This document shows, in pieces, positions 32,951 to 41,223 of a DNA stretch of 43,842 bases; within the stretch, counting starts at the first letter, position 1, and each line of letters begins with the position of its first letter. The notes below the pieces were generated by a model. That model was not told the origin of the DNA and did not search any database. It saw only the letters and a program-made list of their open reading frames with translations. The DNA comes from SIG589 sp964566175 (lineage in GTDB: Bacteria > Bacillota > Clostridia > Oscillospirales > Acutalibacteraceae): the NCBI GenBank assembly GCA_964566175.1, contig CAZMHU010000017.1, positions 1-43,842 on the forward strand, in the 5' to 3' direction. The translations under genes and the position numbers were made by a program.

Positions 32951-34660
32951 ATGGAAAAAATCATTTTAAAGCAAATATCCTCGCAGGAAAAAATCTTTTT
33001 GACCGGCGAAGTTAATGCGCCGGAAATCAGCAGTATGACTGCCCTTGGTGGCGATATCCTTGCATATCAAATCGCATACACAAAAGAGGATAAAGAACTT
33101 CACGACCTTACCGTACGTTGCGGTATGACCGTGAAGGTTCGCTCTCCCCTCAAAAAATACATAAAGGTTCGCTCGGTCGGTCACGTACCGTCGGAACTTC
33201 CCGTTTTCCCGCACGAAAGCGGTCACGATGATTATTGTTACACAACAGAACCGGGACTCTTCCCCGATCCGCTTTTCGATATTCCGAACGACCGCGTTTA
33301 TGCGGCAATACACCGTTGGCACTCCCTCTTTGTTACAATTCGTCTGCCGAAAGACATTCCCGCCGGTGAATATCCCGTTGACCTTGTTTTCAAAATCAAT
33401 GATTATCAGTGGAAAGACGAACTTCCGGTTCGCTTTAAAAATGGAAAAAAAGGCATTACACTTCATATGACCGTTAAGGTCTTGCCTGCCACACTGCCCG
33501 AAACCGATTTTGCGTTTTCGCAGTGGTTTCACGCCGACTGCATTGCCTCTTACTACGGCGTAAAGACCTTTTCAAAGCGTCACTGGGCACTGCTCAAACA
33601 GTTTTTGACTACCGCTGCCGAAAACGGCATTAACACTATTCTCACCCCTATTTTCACTCCCCCACTCGATACCTTTATCAATACTGAGCGTCCAACCGTT
33701 CAACTTATTGACATTGAAAAAAACGGCGACAGTTATAGTTTCGGCTTTGAAAACTTTGATAAATGGGTTGACTTGTGCCTTGAGTGCGGTATGAAATATT
33801 TTGAAATGGCACACCTGTTTACACAGTGGGGCGCAACCGCCACACCGAAAATCATTGCAAAGGTGGACGGAAAGAAAAAGCGCATTTTCGGTTGGGATGT
33901 TGCCTCGGACTCAAAGGAATATTTTAATTTCTTATCGCAGTTTATCCCCGCCATTATCGAACGCCTGAAATATAAAGACATTGACAAACAGACCTTCTTC
34001 CATATTTCGGATGAACCCTCTCCCGACCACCTTGAGCATTATAAGAAACTCCATAAATTTGTAAAACCGTTACTCGCCGACTTTACTATTATCGACGCAC
34101 TCTCGAGTTATGATTTTTACAAAACAGGGGCTGTTGACGCACCTATCGTTTCAATAAACCACATTACGCCTTTCCTTGAGGGCAAGGTTGACCCGCTCTT
34201 CGGATATTACTGCTGCGGTCAGACACACGATGTCAGCAACCGCTTCTTCACAATGCCGCAGTCTCGCAACAGAATTATAGCAACACAGTTGTTTAAATAT
34301 AACCTAACCGGTTTTTTGACTTGGGGATATAATTTTTATTACAGCAAAGGCTCGGAACATCTGCTTAACCCCTTCTTGATTACCGATGCCGTATGCGCTT
34401 TCCCGTCTGGCGACTCATTCTCGGTATATCCCGGAAGAAACGGCCCGATTGAGTCTATACGTCTTGTTGTTTTCGCACAGGCACTTTGCGACCTGCGCGC
34501 TATGCGTTTGCTTGAAGAAAAAATCGGTCATACGGCAGTTGTGAAAATCATCGAAGAGGTTGCCGGACAGGAAATAACCTTTACAAACTATCCGCACGAT
34601 GACGATTTCACACTCAAACTGCGTGCACGCATTAACGAAGAAATCGAAAAGGTGTTATAA
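32951..34660 (+). CDS. GH123-like (DUF4091) glycoside hydrolase
   Basis: Predicted glycosidase of 569 aa without signal peptide, so cytoplasmic. An N-terminal beta-sandwich (about 1-180) is followed by a TIM-barrel (about 185-500). HISDEPSPDHLEHY near residue 354 holds an adjacent Asp354-Glu355 pair, which matches the substrate-assisted mechanism of GH123 beta-N-acetylgalactosaminidases. GFLTWGYNFYY near 455 and DAVCAFPSGDSF fit the DUF4091 barrel end. AAGGAGG lies upstream. Its stop overlaps the kinase start (TAATG). Activity on GalNAc or a related amino sugar is inferred from the family. Confidence 0.8.
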   Translation: MEKIILKQISSQEKIFLTGEVNAPEISSMTALGGDILAYQIAYTKEDKELHDLTVRCGMTVKVRSPLKKYIKVRSVGHVPSELPVFPHESGHDDYCYTTEPGLFPDPLFDIPNDRVYAAIHRWHSLFVTIRLPKDIPAGEYPVDLVFKINDYQWKDELPVRFKNGKKGITLHMTVKVLPATLPETDFAFSQWFHADCIASYYGVKTFSKRHWALLKQFLTTAAENGINTILTPIFTPPLDTFINTERPTVQLIDIEKNGDSYSFGFENFDKWVDLCLECGMKYFEMAHLFTQWGATATPKIIAKVDGKKKRIFGWDVASDSKEYFNFLSQFIPAIIERLKYKDIDKQTFFHISDEPSPDHLEHYKKLHKFVKPLLADFTIIDALSSYDFYKTGAVDAPIVSINHITPFLEGKVDPLFGYYCCGQTHDVSNRFFTMPQSRNRIIATQLFKYNLTGFLTWGYNFYYSKGSEHLLNPFLITDAVCAFPSGDSFSVYPGRNGPIESIRLVVFAQALCDLRAMRLLEEKIGHTAVVKIIEEVAGQEITFTNYPHDDDFTLKLRARINEEIEKVL

Positions 34661-35613
34661 TGAAAACGGTAATAGGAATTGATATGGGTGGCACAAAATG
34701 CGCCGTTATGTCCGGAAAAATGATGTCTGACGGCATTTTGATAGAGAACAAAGTCAGATTCCCGACCGGGATAGATATGCCGCCGGATGAAGTTATTGAC
34801 AAAATTTGCAATATTGTAAAAAATATGCCGGTAAAGGCAGATGCCATAGGCATTTCCTGCGGCGGCCCGCTCGACTCTAAAACAGGAACAATTCTCTGTC
34901 CGCCTAATCTCCCCCTTTGGGATAACATACATATTTGCGACCGCCTGACCGAACAGTTCGGTATACCCGCATATCTGCAAAACGATGCCGACGCCTGTGC
35001 TCTTGCCGAATGGCAGTTCGGCGCGGCCAAGGGCACTGAGAATATGATATTTATGACATTCGGCACAGGGCTCGGTGCGGGGCTTATACTGAACGGCAAA
35101 CTCTATACCGGAAAAAACGGTATGGCAGGCGAACTCGGTCACATTCGCCTTTCCGACTGCGGTCCGTCGGGTTACGGCAAAGCCGGCTCATTTGAAGGCT
35201 TTTGCAGTGGCAGAGGTATTGCACAACTCGGTTATACGCTCGGTATGGAAGCGTTTCAACGCGGTGAAAAGCCGTCATATTTCGACCCTGACGATATCGG
35301 AAGTTGTACCGCAAAATCCGTGGGAATTGCTGCGGAAAACGGCGATAAAACGGCTATCAAAGTTTATGAAACCAGCGGCGAATATCTGGGTCGCGGTCTT
35401 TCGGTTATAATAGATATATTAAACCCCGAAAAAATCGTAATAGGAAGTATTTTCACACGTTCAAAAGATTTGCTTTGGCCCGCCGCAAAACGCGTTATAG
35501 AACGTGAAACTCTATCCCTTTCAAGCGGTGTATGTTCTGTTGTACCCGCGGGACTCGGAGAAAAAATCGGCGACTATGCCGCTGTTGCAGTTGCATTTTA
35601 CAACGCCGATTAA
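34660..35613 (+). CDS. ROK-family sugar kinase
   Basis: Cytoplasmic kinase of 317 aa phosphorylating a hexose or N-acetylhexosamine with ATP. The phosphate-binding motif is GIDMGGTKCAVMSG at the N-terminus. ISCGGPLDSKTGTI and LQNDADACALAEW carry the catalytic Asp, and FGTGLGAGLILNG the second phosphate loop. GELGHIRL keeps the ROK histidine. The zinc motif is altered: DCGPSGYGKAGSFEGFCSG replaces CxCGxxGCxE, with two cysteines left. No DNA-binding domain is present, so it is a kinase rather than a repressor. It is translationally coupled to the GH123-like gene. Confidence 0.9.
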   Translation: MKTVIGIDMGGTKCAVMSGKMMSDGILIENKVRFPTGIDMPPDEVIDKICNIVKNMPVKADAIGISCGGPLDSKTGTILCPPNLPLWDNIHICDRLTEQFGIPAYLQNDADACALAEWQFGAAKGTENMIFMTFGTGLGAGLILNGKLYTGKNGMAGELGHIRLSDCGPSGYGKAGSFEGFCSGRGIAQLGYTLGMEAFQRGEKPSYFDPDDIGSCTAKSVGIAAENGDKTAIKVYETSGEYLGRGLSVIIDILNPEKIVIGSIFTRSKDLLWPAAKRVIERETLSLSSGVCSVVPAGLGEKIGDYAAVAVAFYNAD

Positions 35614-35636
35614 AAATATATAACGGAGGTAATAAA

Positions 35637-36260
35637 ATGATTAACGAACTTATGGAAAGATACCCCTGCCTTGTGACTTGCAAAGAGGATATCGAAAACG
35701 CCGACAAGGTTATTATCGATACCTACGAAAACGGCGGAAAACTTCTCGTTTGCGGTAACGGCGGAAGTTGTGCCGACTCTGAACATATCGTGGGCGAACT
35801 GCTTAAAGGATTTTTGTCCAAGCGTGAACTTGACGATGAATGCAAAGCGGAACTCAAAGCCGCAAACCCCAACCTCGATGACGATATGCTCTCAAAACTT
35901 CAGGGCGCGCTCCCCGCAATCTCTCTAACAGGACATCCGGGGCTCTCATCTGCTTTTTTGAACGATGTTGACCCATCGCTCGTCTTCGCACAGCAACTTT
36001 TCGGACTCGGTAACTGCGGCGATGTCTTTATCGGAATTACAACTTCGGGCAATTCCTCTAATGTCTGCAAAGCGGCACAACTCGCAAAGGCACTCGGTAT
36101 CACCGTTATCGGTCTCACCGGCGAAAAGGGCGGAAAACTTAAAGAAATTTCTGATATCTGCATTCGCGTTCCCGAAACCGAAACCTTTAAAGTACAGGAA
36201 CTTCATCTCCCTGTTTACCACTTCCTTTGTGCAAGCGCAGAAAACCACTTTTTCGGTTAA
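35637..36260 (+). CDS. SIS-domain phosphosugar isomerase, GmhA-like
   Basis: Phosphosugar isomerase or binding protein of 207 aa. I start it at ATG 35637 behind ACGGAGGT. The SIS core shows LLVCGNGGSCADSEHIVGELLKG near residue 33 and FIGITTSGNSSNVCKAA near 130. The C-terminus, VQELHLPVYHFLCASAENHFFG, resembles GmhA, including a metal-site Glu/His region. An insertion of about 25 residues (DDECKAELKAANPNL region) makes it longer than E. coli GmhA. A Gram-positive without evident LPS genes in view would not need heptose, so with a ROK kinase and a glycosidase it may act on another sugar phosphate. Confidence 0.85.
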   Translation: MINELMERYPCLVTCKEDIENADKVIIDTYENGGKLLVCGNGGSCADSEHIVGELLKGFLSKRELDDECKAELKAANPNLDDDMLSKLQGALPAISLTGHPGLSSAFLNDVDPSLVFAQQLFGLGNCGDVFIGITTSGNSSNVCKAAQLAKALGITVIGLTGEKGGKLKEISDICIRVPETETFKVQELHLPVYHFLCASAENHFFG

Positions 36261-36335
36261 TTCCGCTAAAAAAGTGTAAATTCTTGTAGAGTCTGTACTC
36301 TCGCCTGCATTAAATAAATCATTCCAAAAAAACAC

Positions 36336-36368
36336 CCCCGACAGATTAAAATTCTGTCGGGGTATTTT
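36336..36368. terminator. Bidirectional terminator between SIS gene and icd
   Basis: A 10-bp stem, CCCCGACAGA (36336-36345) with TCTGTCGGGG (36353-36362), has TATTTTT on the plus side and GTGTTTTTTTT on the minus side. Confidence 0.9.
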
Positions 36369-36385
36369 TAATATATGCGTTTTTC

Positions 36386-37591
36386 TTATGTCAGTTTTTC
36401 TTCAAGATTTTTTCTTATTGCGGCAATAAACTCTTCGCTGTTTACAACGGTGCACTCTCTGTCACACAAAGTTGCCAAATCGCCGGTCATAACGCCGGAC
36501 TCTATTGTGTCAATACAAGCTGCTTCAAGTTTTTTCGCAAAATCGGAAAGAGCGGTGTTGCCGTCAAGTTCGCCGCGTTTTTGAAGAGCGCCTGTCCAAG
36601 CAAAAATCGTCGCAACAGGGTTTGAAGACGGTTTTTCGCCCTTCTGCCAGCGGTAATAATGACGTGTAATAGTGCCGTGAGCCGCCTCATATTCATAGTT
36701 GCCCTCGGGACTTACCAAAACGCTCGTCATCATTGCAAGAGAACCGAATGCGGTAGAAACCATATCGCTCATAACATCGCCGTCATAGTTTTTGCAAACC
36801 CACAAGAAACCACCCTCTGAACGGATAACACGTGCAACGGCATCGTCAATAAGAGTGTAGAAATATTCAATACCCGCCGCGTTGAACTTCTCCTTATATT
36901 CCTCTTCAAAAATGCGTTGGAATATAAGTTTAAAGGTCTGGTCATACTGTTTTGAAATAGTATCTTTGGTGGCAAACCACATATCCTGTTTGGTGGAAAG
37001 CGCATAATCAAAACAAACACGTGCGAAAGACTCGATAGATGTGTCCTTGTTGTACTGTCCCTGAAGCACACCGGCACACTCAAAATCGTATATCGGCTGT
37101 GAGAATTCCGTTCCGTCTTCGCCGTGGAAAACGAGTTCTGCTCTGCCGGGACCGGGAACTCGGTATTCGGTTGCCTTATATATATCGCCATATGCGTGAC
37201 GTGCGATTGTAATAGGCTTTTTCCAACGGCTGACATACGGCTTTATGCACTCGGTTATGATAGGTGCACGAAATACCGTTCCGTCAAGGATAGCACGTAT
37301 TGTACCGTTCGGACTTTTCCACATTTCTTTGAGCGAATATTCCTCAACACGCTGTGCGTTAGGGGTTATTGTGGCACACTTAACACCGACTTTATATTTC
37401 TTTATTGCGTTAGCCGCGGCAACGGTAACCTCATCGTTGGTTTCGTCGCGGTGCGGAAGACCCAAATCGTAATATTCGGTATTAAGTTCGACAAAAGGAC
37501 AAATAAGTTCGTCTTTTATCATTTTCCAGAGAATTCTGGTCATCTCGTCGCCGTCCATCTCGACGATTTTATTCATACGGATTTTTTCCAT
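36386..37591 (-). CDS. icd: NADP-dependent isocitrate dehydrogenase, eukaryote-type
   Basis: Oxidatively decarboxylates isocitrate to 2-oxoglutarate; 401 aa. The sequence follows the type II (animal/mitochondrial-like) subfamily rather than E. coli Icd: VEMDGDEMTRILWKMIKD at the N-terminus, KCATITPNAQRVEEY, KSPNGTIRAILDGTVFRAPI with substrate-binding Ser/Asn/Arg, ARHAYGDIYKATE, KNYDGDVMSDMVSTAFGSL with metal-binding Asp residues, and EAAHGTITRHYYRWQKG with NADP contacts. AAGGAGGA precedes the ATG. It starts 2 bases after the aconitase stop, so the two form an operon. Confidence 0.96.
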   Translation of the reverse strand: MEKIRMNKIVEMDGDEMTRILWKMIKDELICPFVELNTEYYDLGLPHRDETNDEVTVAAANAIKKYKVGVKCATITPNAQRVEEYSLKEMWKSPNGTIRAILDGTVFRAPIITECIKPYVSRWKKPITIARHAYGDIYKATEYRVPGPGRAELVFHGEDGTEFSQPIYDFECAGVLQGQYNKDTSIESFARVCFDYALSTKQDMWFATKDTISKQYDQTFKLIFQRIFEEEYKEKFNAAGIEYFYTLIDDAVARVIRSEGGFLWVCKNYDGDVMSDMVSTAFGSLAMMTSVLVSPEGNYEYEAAHGTITRHYYRWQKGEKPSSNPVATIFAWTGALQKRGELDGNTALSDFAKKLEAACIDTIESGVMTGDLATLCDRECTVVNSEEFIAAIRKNLEEKLT

Positions 37592-37593
37592 TT

Positions 37594-39846
37594 TCAGTCC
37601 TCCTTATTCTGTGCGGCGTACCAGTTCATAAGACAGCCGGAAAGCAAAATTTCTCTTTCCTTTTCGGTGAGACCGGCAATATGAAGTGTGATTTCGGTCT
37701 TCTCACCGTTTGAAATAACATAACCCTTAACCGATTCGTCTCCGTTCATTACAGCGGTTTTGATATTGGGAACAAAAACATAATCGCCTGTGTTATAGTC
37801 AAATTTGGTATCGCTGTCAATCGTAAAGGGCAGCATACCCCAGTTTATGCAGTTTGAGCGATAGCGCTTTGTTGCATATTCATAGCAAAGATTTGCCGCA
37901 CCGCCGAGCACACGCTGACAGGACGCCGCCTGCTCACGTGCCGAGCCGTCACCGGGCTTGTTGGCAAATACCGCCGAGCCTACATATGTATTCTCCAAAA
38001 CGTCGGTATCAAATCCTGCGGCTTTTATTGCGTTTTTAGTTGCTTCATCGGGATTGCCGCCGGCACGGTTCTTTTCCTCTGCACGTATATCCGCTGTGCG
38101 CGAAACATATGCGGGGTCACGGCGTGAAAGCGCAAATGTCGCAAGTTTGAGCGGATTCGAGCGATATGATGAGGTTTCGCCCGAAGGAATAAGTTCGTCC
38201 GTAGTGGTTACGGGGTCGTGTATTACAGACGCAAGACGCAAAAGCAGATTTTCCGCAAGAGCGGGAATTTTCGGCCACTCGGTTATATTGGGACCGAAGT
38301 GAAGTTCCGCCTTTTCGTCCGCCTTGCCGAAACCGAAGTATACGCGCTTTTCATACGGTTTTGCATCAAAAGAATATTTGTGTTCTGCCGGCTTTTCATA
38401 TTCAACATCGGTAGCGGCTGTGAGTATTCCGCCGTTCTTTGCGGTTGCCGCAATACTGCGTGCATCCATAAGCATAACAGCCGAAAGTTGACCGTCGCCG
38501 GGACGTGAACCCTCACGGTTGGGGAAGTTACGTGTTGTGTGACGTGCCGAAAGTCCATTATTTGACGGAACATCGCCCGCACCGAAACAAGGACCGCAGA
38601 AGCAGGGCTTAAAGAGCGCACCGCTCTCAAGCAAGGATTGCTGAATGCCGTCCTTTATAAGTTCCAAGTTTACCGGAACACTCGGCGGGTAAACCGAGAG
38701 CGAGAAATATCCGTTTCCGACAGAGGAATTTTCAAGTATCGCCGCAGCCTCGGCAATGTTATCATACATACCGCCGGCACAGCCCGCTATTATTCCCTGA
38801 TCGATATAAAGTTTTCCGTCACGCAGTTTGTCTGTGAGAGAAAGTTTAACCTTGTCGCCGAACTGCTCGCTTGCACGCTTTTCGGTCTCACGGAGAATGT
38901 CGGGAGCGTTTTGCTCGAGTTCGTGTATCGTATATGCCTCGGACGGATGGAATGGAAGTGCCGCCATACATTCAACCTTTGAAAGGTCAATTTCAATCAT
39001 ACTGTCGTAGTATGCGCCCTCTTGCGGAGCAATACACTTGTAATCCTCTGCACGACCGTGTGCGGCAAGATATTCCTCAACCTTTTCATCGGTAGTCCAT
39101 ATTGACGACAAACAGGTCGTTTCAGTTGTCATAACGTCAATACCGATACGGAAATCCATAGGAAGATTTTTAACACCCGGACCCGCAAATTCAAGCACCT
39201 TGTTTTTAACAAAACCGTTTTTGTATGTAGCACCGCAAAGTGCAATGGCAACGTCGTGCGGGCCGACACCGCGGCGCGGCTCGCCTGTCAAATAAACGAG
39301 CACTACTTCGGGTGACGGAACATCATATGTATTTGAGAGAAGTTGTTTAACTATCTCCGGTCCGCCCTCGCCTACACCCATTGTGCCGATAGCACCGTAA
39401 CGTGTATGGCTGTCCGAACCGAGAATCATTCTTCCGCAACCCGCCATCATCTCACGTGCGTACTGGTGGATAACAGCCTGATTGGCGGGAACGTATATTC
39501 CGCCGTATTTCTTTGCGGCAGACAGTCCGAAAACGTGGTCATCTTCGTTTATTGTGCCGCCGACAGCACAAAGGCTGTTGTGGCAGTTTGTCAGCACGTA
39601 GGGCACGGGGAACTTTTTAAGACCGCTTCCCCTGGCCGTCTGTATAATTCCGACATATGTTATATCGTGAGATATAAGACTGTCAAACTTAATACGCATC
39701 ATATTTTCATCGGTTGAAGAATTATGTGCGTTCATAACACTGTATGCCATCGTTTTGTTGCGAAGTGCGCGTTTGTTTTCACATTCGCCCGCGGGAACGG
39801 GTGTACCGTTTTTCCACAGGACGCCGTCCTTATGTAACTTTATCAT
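37594..39846 (-). CDS. acn: Aconitase-family hydratase
   Basis: Iron-sulphur hydratase of 750 aa converting citrate to isocitrate. Cluster ligands are in TTETTCLSSIW and FKPCFCGPCFGAGD, and the swivel domain follows with a SNNGLSARHTTRNF substrate-binding segment. Other typical parts are SDSHTRYGAIGTMGVGEGG and GCAGGMYDNI. It is the divergent clostridial form often labelled only hydratase. In-frame sequence extends to TTG at 39864; ATG at 39849 or 39846 is likelier, and I use 39846 because AAGAG is then 7 bases upstream. With icd it would supply 2-oxoglutarate for glutamate; no citrate synthase is in view. Confidence 0.92.
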   Translation of the reverse strand: MIKLHKDGVLWKNGTPVPAGECENKRALRNKTMAYSVMNAHNSSTDENMMRIKFDSLISHDITYVGIIQTARGSGLKKFPVPYVLTNCHNSLCAVGGTINEDDHVFGLSAAKKYGGIYVPANQAVIHQYAREMMAGCGRMILGSDSHTRYGAIGTMGVGEGGPEIVKQLLSNTYDVPSPEVVLVYLTGEPRRGVGPHDVAIALCGATYKNGFVKNKVLEFAGPGVKNLPMDFRIGIDVMTTETTCLSSIWTTDEKVEEYLAAHGRAEDYKCIAPQEGAYYDSMIEIDLSKVECMAALPFHPSEAYTIHELEQNAPDILRETEKRASEQFGDKVKLSLTDKLRDGKLYIDQGIIAGCAGGMYDNIAEAAAILENSSVGNGYFSLSVYPPSVPVNLELIKDGIQQSLLESGALFKPCFCGPCFGAGDVPSNNGLSARHTTRNFPNREGSRPGDGQLSAVMLMDARSIAATAKNGGILTAATDVEYEKPAEHKYSFDAKPYEKRVYFGFGKADEKAELHFGPNITEWPKIPALAENLLLRLASVIHDPVTTTDELIPSGETSSYRSNPLKLATFALSRRDPAYVSRTADIRAEEKNRAGGNPDEATKNAIKAAGFDTDVLENTYVGSAVFANKPGDGSAREQAASCQRVLGGAANLCYEYATKRYRSNCINWGMLPFTIDSDTKFDYNTGDYVFVPNIKTAVMNGDESVKGYVISNGEKTEITLHIAGLTEKEREILLSGCLMNWYAAQNKED

Positions 39847-39877
39847 CATATCACTCTTTTTCAAAGTATTTGAAAAC

Positions 39878-39906
39878 AGTATACCACACTTCGGCGAATA
39901 TATAAA
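39878..39906 (-). promoter_or_regulatory. acn-icd promoter
   Basis: On the minus strand TTTATA (39901-39906) and TATACT (39878-39883) with a 17-base spacer, about 32 bases before the chosen acn start. Confidence 0.6.
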
Positions 39907-40016
39907 GTATTTTTCAAAAACTTTTTACCGTCCCGCGGTATTCGCTGTTTTTTTGTTGAAGTTTCGGCAAAGATATGATAATATAATATGAAAAGTATTA
40001 AAGCGGAGGTGTTATT

Positions 40017-40826
40017 ATGCCGGATAACCGCCCTATCGGTGTGTTTGACTCGGGTCTCGGCGGGCTCACCGTTGTCAGAGAACTCACACGTATTTTGCCC
40101 AAAGAAAAAATCGTATACTTCGGTGATACCGGTCGCGTACCCTACGGCAACAAAAGCCAAAGCACGATAAAAAAATACGCCTCTCAGGACGAGCGCTTTT
40201 TGCTCTCCCACGGCGTCAAGTTGATAATAGCCGCCTGCGGTACGGTGTCTTCAGTTGCAAAGGACACTTCCCTTCTTTTGCCTGTTCCGTTTGTTGAAGT
40301 GGTTTCACACGCCGCAAACGCCGCCGTTAAGGCAACGAAAAACAAAAAAATCGGTGTTATCGGCACTGCCGTCACCATTGCAAGCGGCGCTCACAAAAAC
40401 CATATTTTAAGCCTTTGCCCAACGGCAGAAGTCACGGTAAACAGTTGTCCGCTGTTTGTCCCACTCGTTGAAGAGGGTATAATCGCACGTGACGACATAA
40501 TCGCAAAAAAGGCGGCTGAGAGATACTTAAGACCTATGCTCAGTGCCGGCATTGACACCCTCATTCTCGGTTGTACCCACTACCCTGTTTTGCGTGAGGT
40601 TATAGCCGACATTATGGGAAGCGGTGTCACCCTTATAAATATGGGCGAAGCAACGGCACTGTACGTTAAGGATTTCCTCTCAAACAGGGATATGCTGTGT
40701 GACACCGTTTGCGGCGAAAACGAGTTTTTTGTAAGCGACAAATCTGACTCTTTTTCGGCAATGGCAAACACCCTTCTCGGAAAGGATACTATTGAGGCAA
40801 AACTTATAGACATTGAAAGAATATGA
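40017..40826 (+). CDS. murI: Glutamate racemase
   Basis: Supplies D-glutamate for peptidoglycan; 269 aa. It has GVFDSGLGGLTVVREL at the N-terminus with the catalytic-site Asp/Ser, YFGDTGRVPYGNKS, and a C-terminal LGCTHYPVL carrying the second catalytic cysteine. The first cysteine motif reads AACGTVSS instead of the usual ACNTAS, so the Asn next to the cysteine is Gly here. GGAGGTG lies before the ATG, and a TATAAT at 39982-39987 may be its -10. Its last codon overlaps the start of the DUF1934 gene (ATGA). Confidence 0.93.
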   Translation: MPDNRPIGVFDSGLGGLTVVRELTRILPKEKIVYFGDTGRVPYGNKSQSTIKKYASQDERFLLSHGVKLIIAACGTVSSVAKDTSLLLPVPFVEVVSHAANAAVKATKNKKIGVIGTAVTIASGAHKNHILSLCPTAEVTVNSCPLFVPLVEEGIIARDDIIAKKAAERYLRPMLSAGIDTLILGCTHYPVLREVIADIMGSGVTLINMGEATALYVKDFLSNRDMLCDTVCGENEFFVSDKSDSFSAMANTLLGKDTIEAKLIDIERI

Positions 40827-41221
40827 AAGATATTAAAATAACTCTGAAAACCCAAGTGTCTGCCGACGGTGAAACCGAAAAAAGCAGTTTTTCATACAGC
40901 GGAAGATACGATATAAAAAACGGAAAGCACTACATAATGTATGAAGAGGGTTCACCCTCGGTTAAGACCGTTATAAAAGCGGCAGATGACAGTGCCATTA
41001 TAAGCCGAACGGGCGAAATCGGCAGTATTATGCACATAATTCCGAACAAAACCGTTCCTACGGATTACGCCACCCCACAAGGCACGTTTTCTTTTGACGT
41101 CTGCGGAATATCGGTATACAACAAGGCGGAGAACGGCTATATTATGCTTGAATACGCCCTAAAAAGCGGTGCGGGAATAATAGGACAAAACAAAATCGAA
41201 ATCTTTTTTGAAGAGGTATAA
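40823..41221 (+). CDS. DUF1934 (YwiB-like) protein
   Basis: Small cytoplasmic protein of 132 aa, predicted lipocalin-like beta barrel, of unknown function. The pattern IKITLKTQVSADGETE, GRYDIKNGKHYIMYEEG and KTVIKAADDSAIISRTGEIGS is that of the DUF1934 family, to which B. subtilis YwiB belongs. As in Bacillus it lies immediately upstream of argS. Its start overlaps the murI stop by 4 bases, and argS begins 2 bases after it. Confidence 0.85.
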   Translation: MKDIKITLKTQVSADGETEKSSFSYSGRYDIKNGKHYIMYEEGSPSVKTVIKAADDSAIISRTGEIGSIMHIIPNKTVPTDYATPQGTFSFDVCGISVYNKAENGYIMLEYALKSGAGIIGQNKIEIFFEEV

Positions 41222-41223
41222 AA

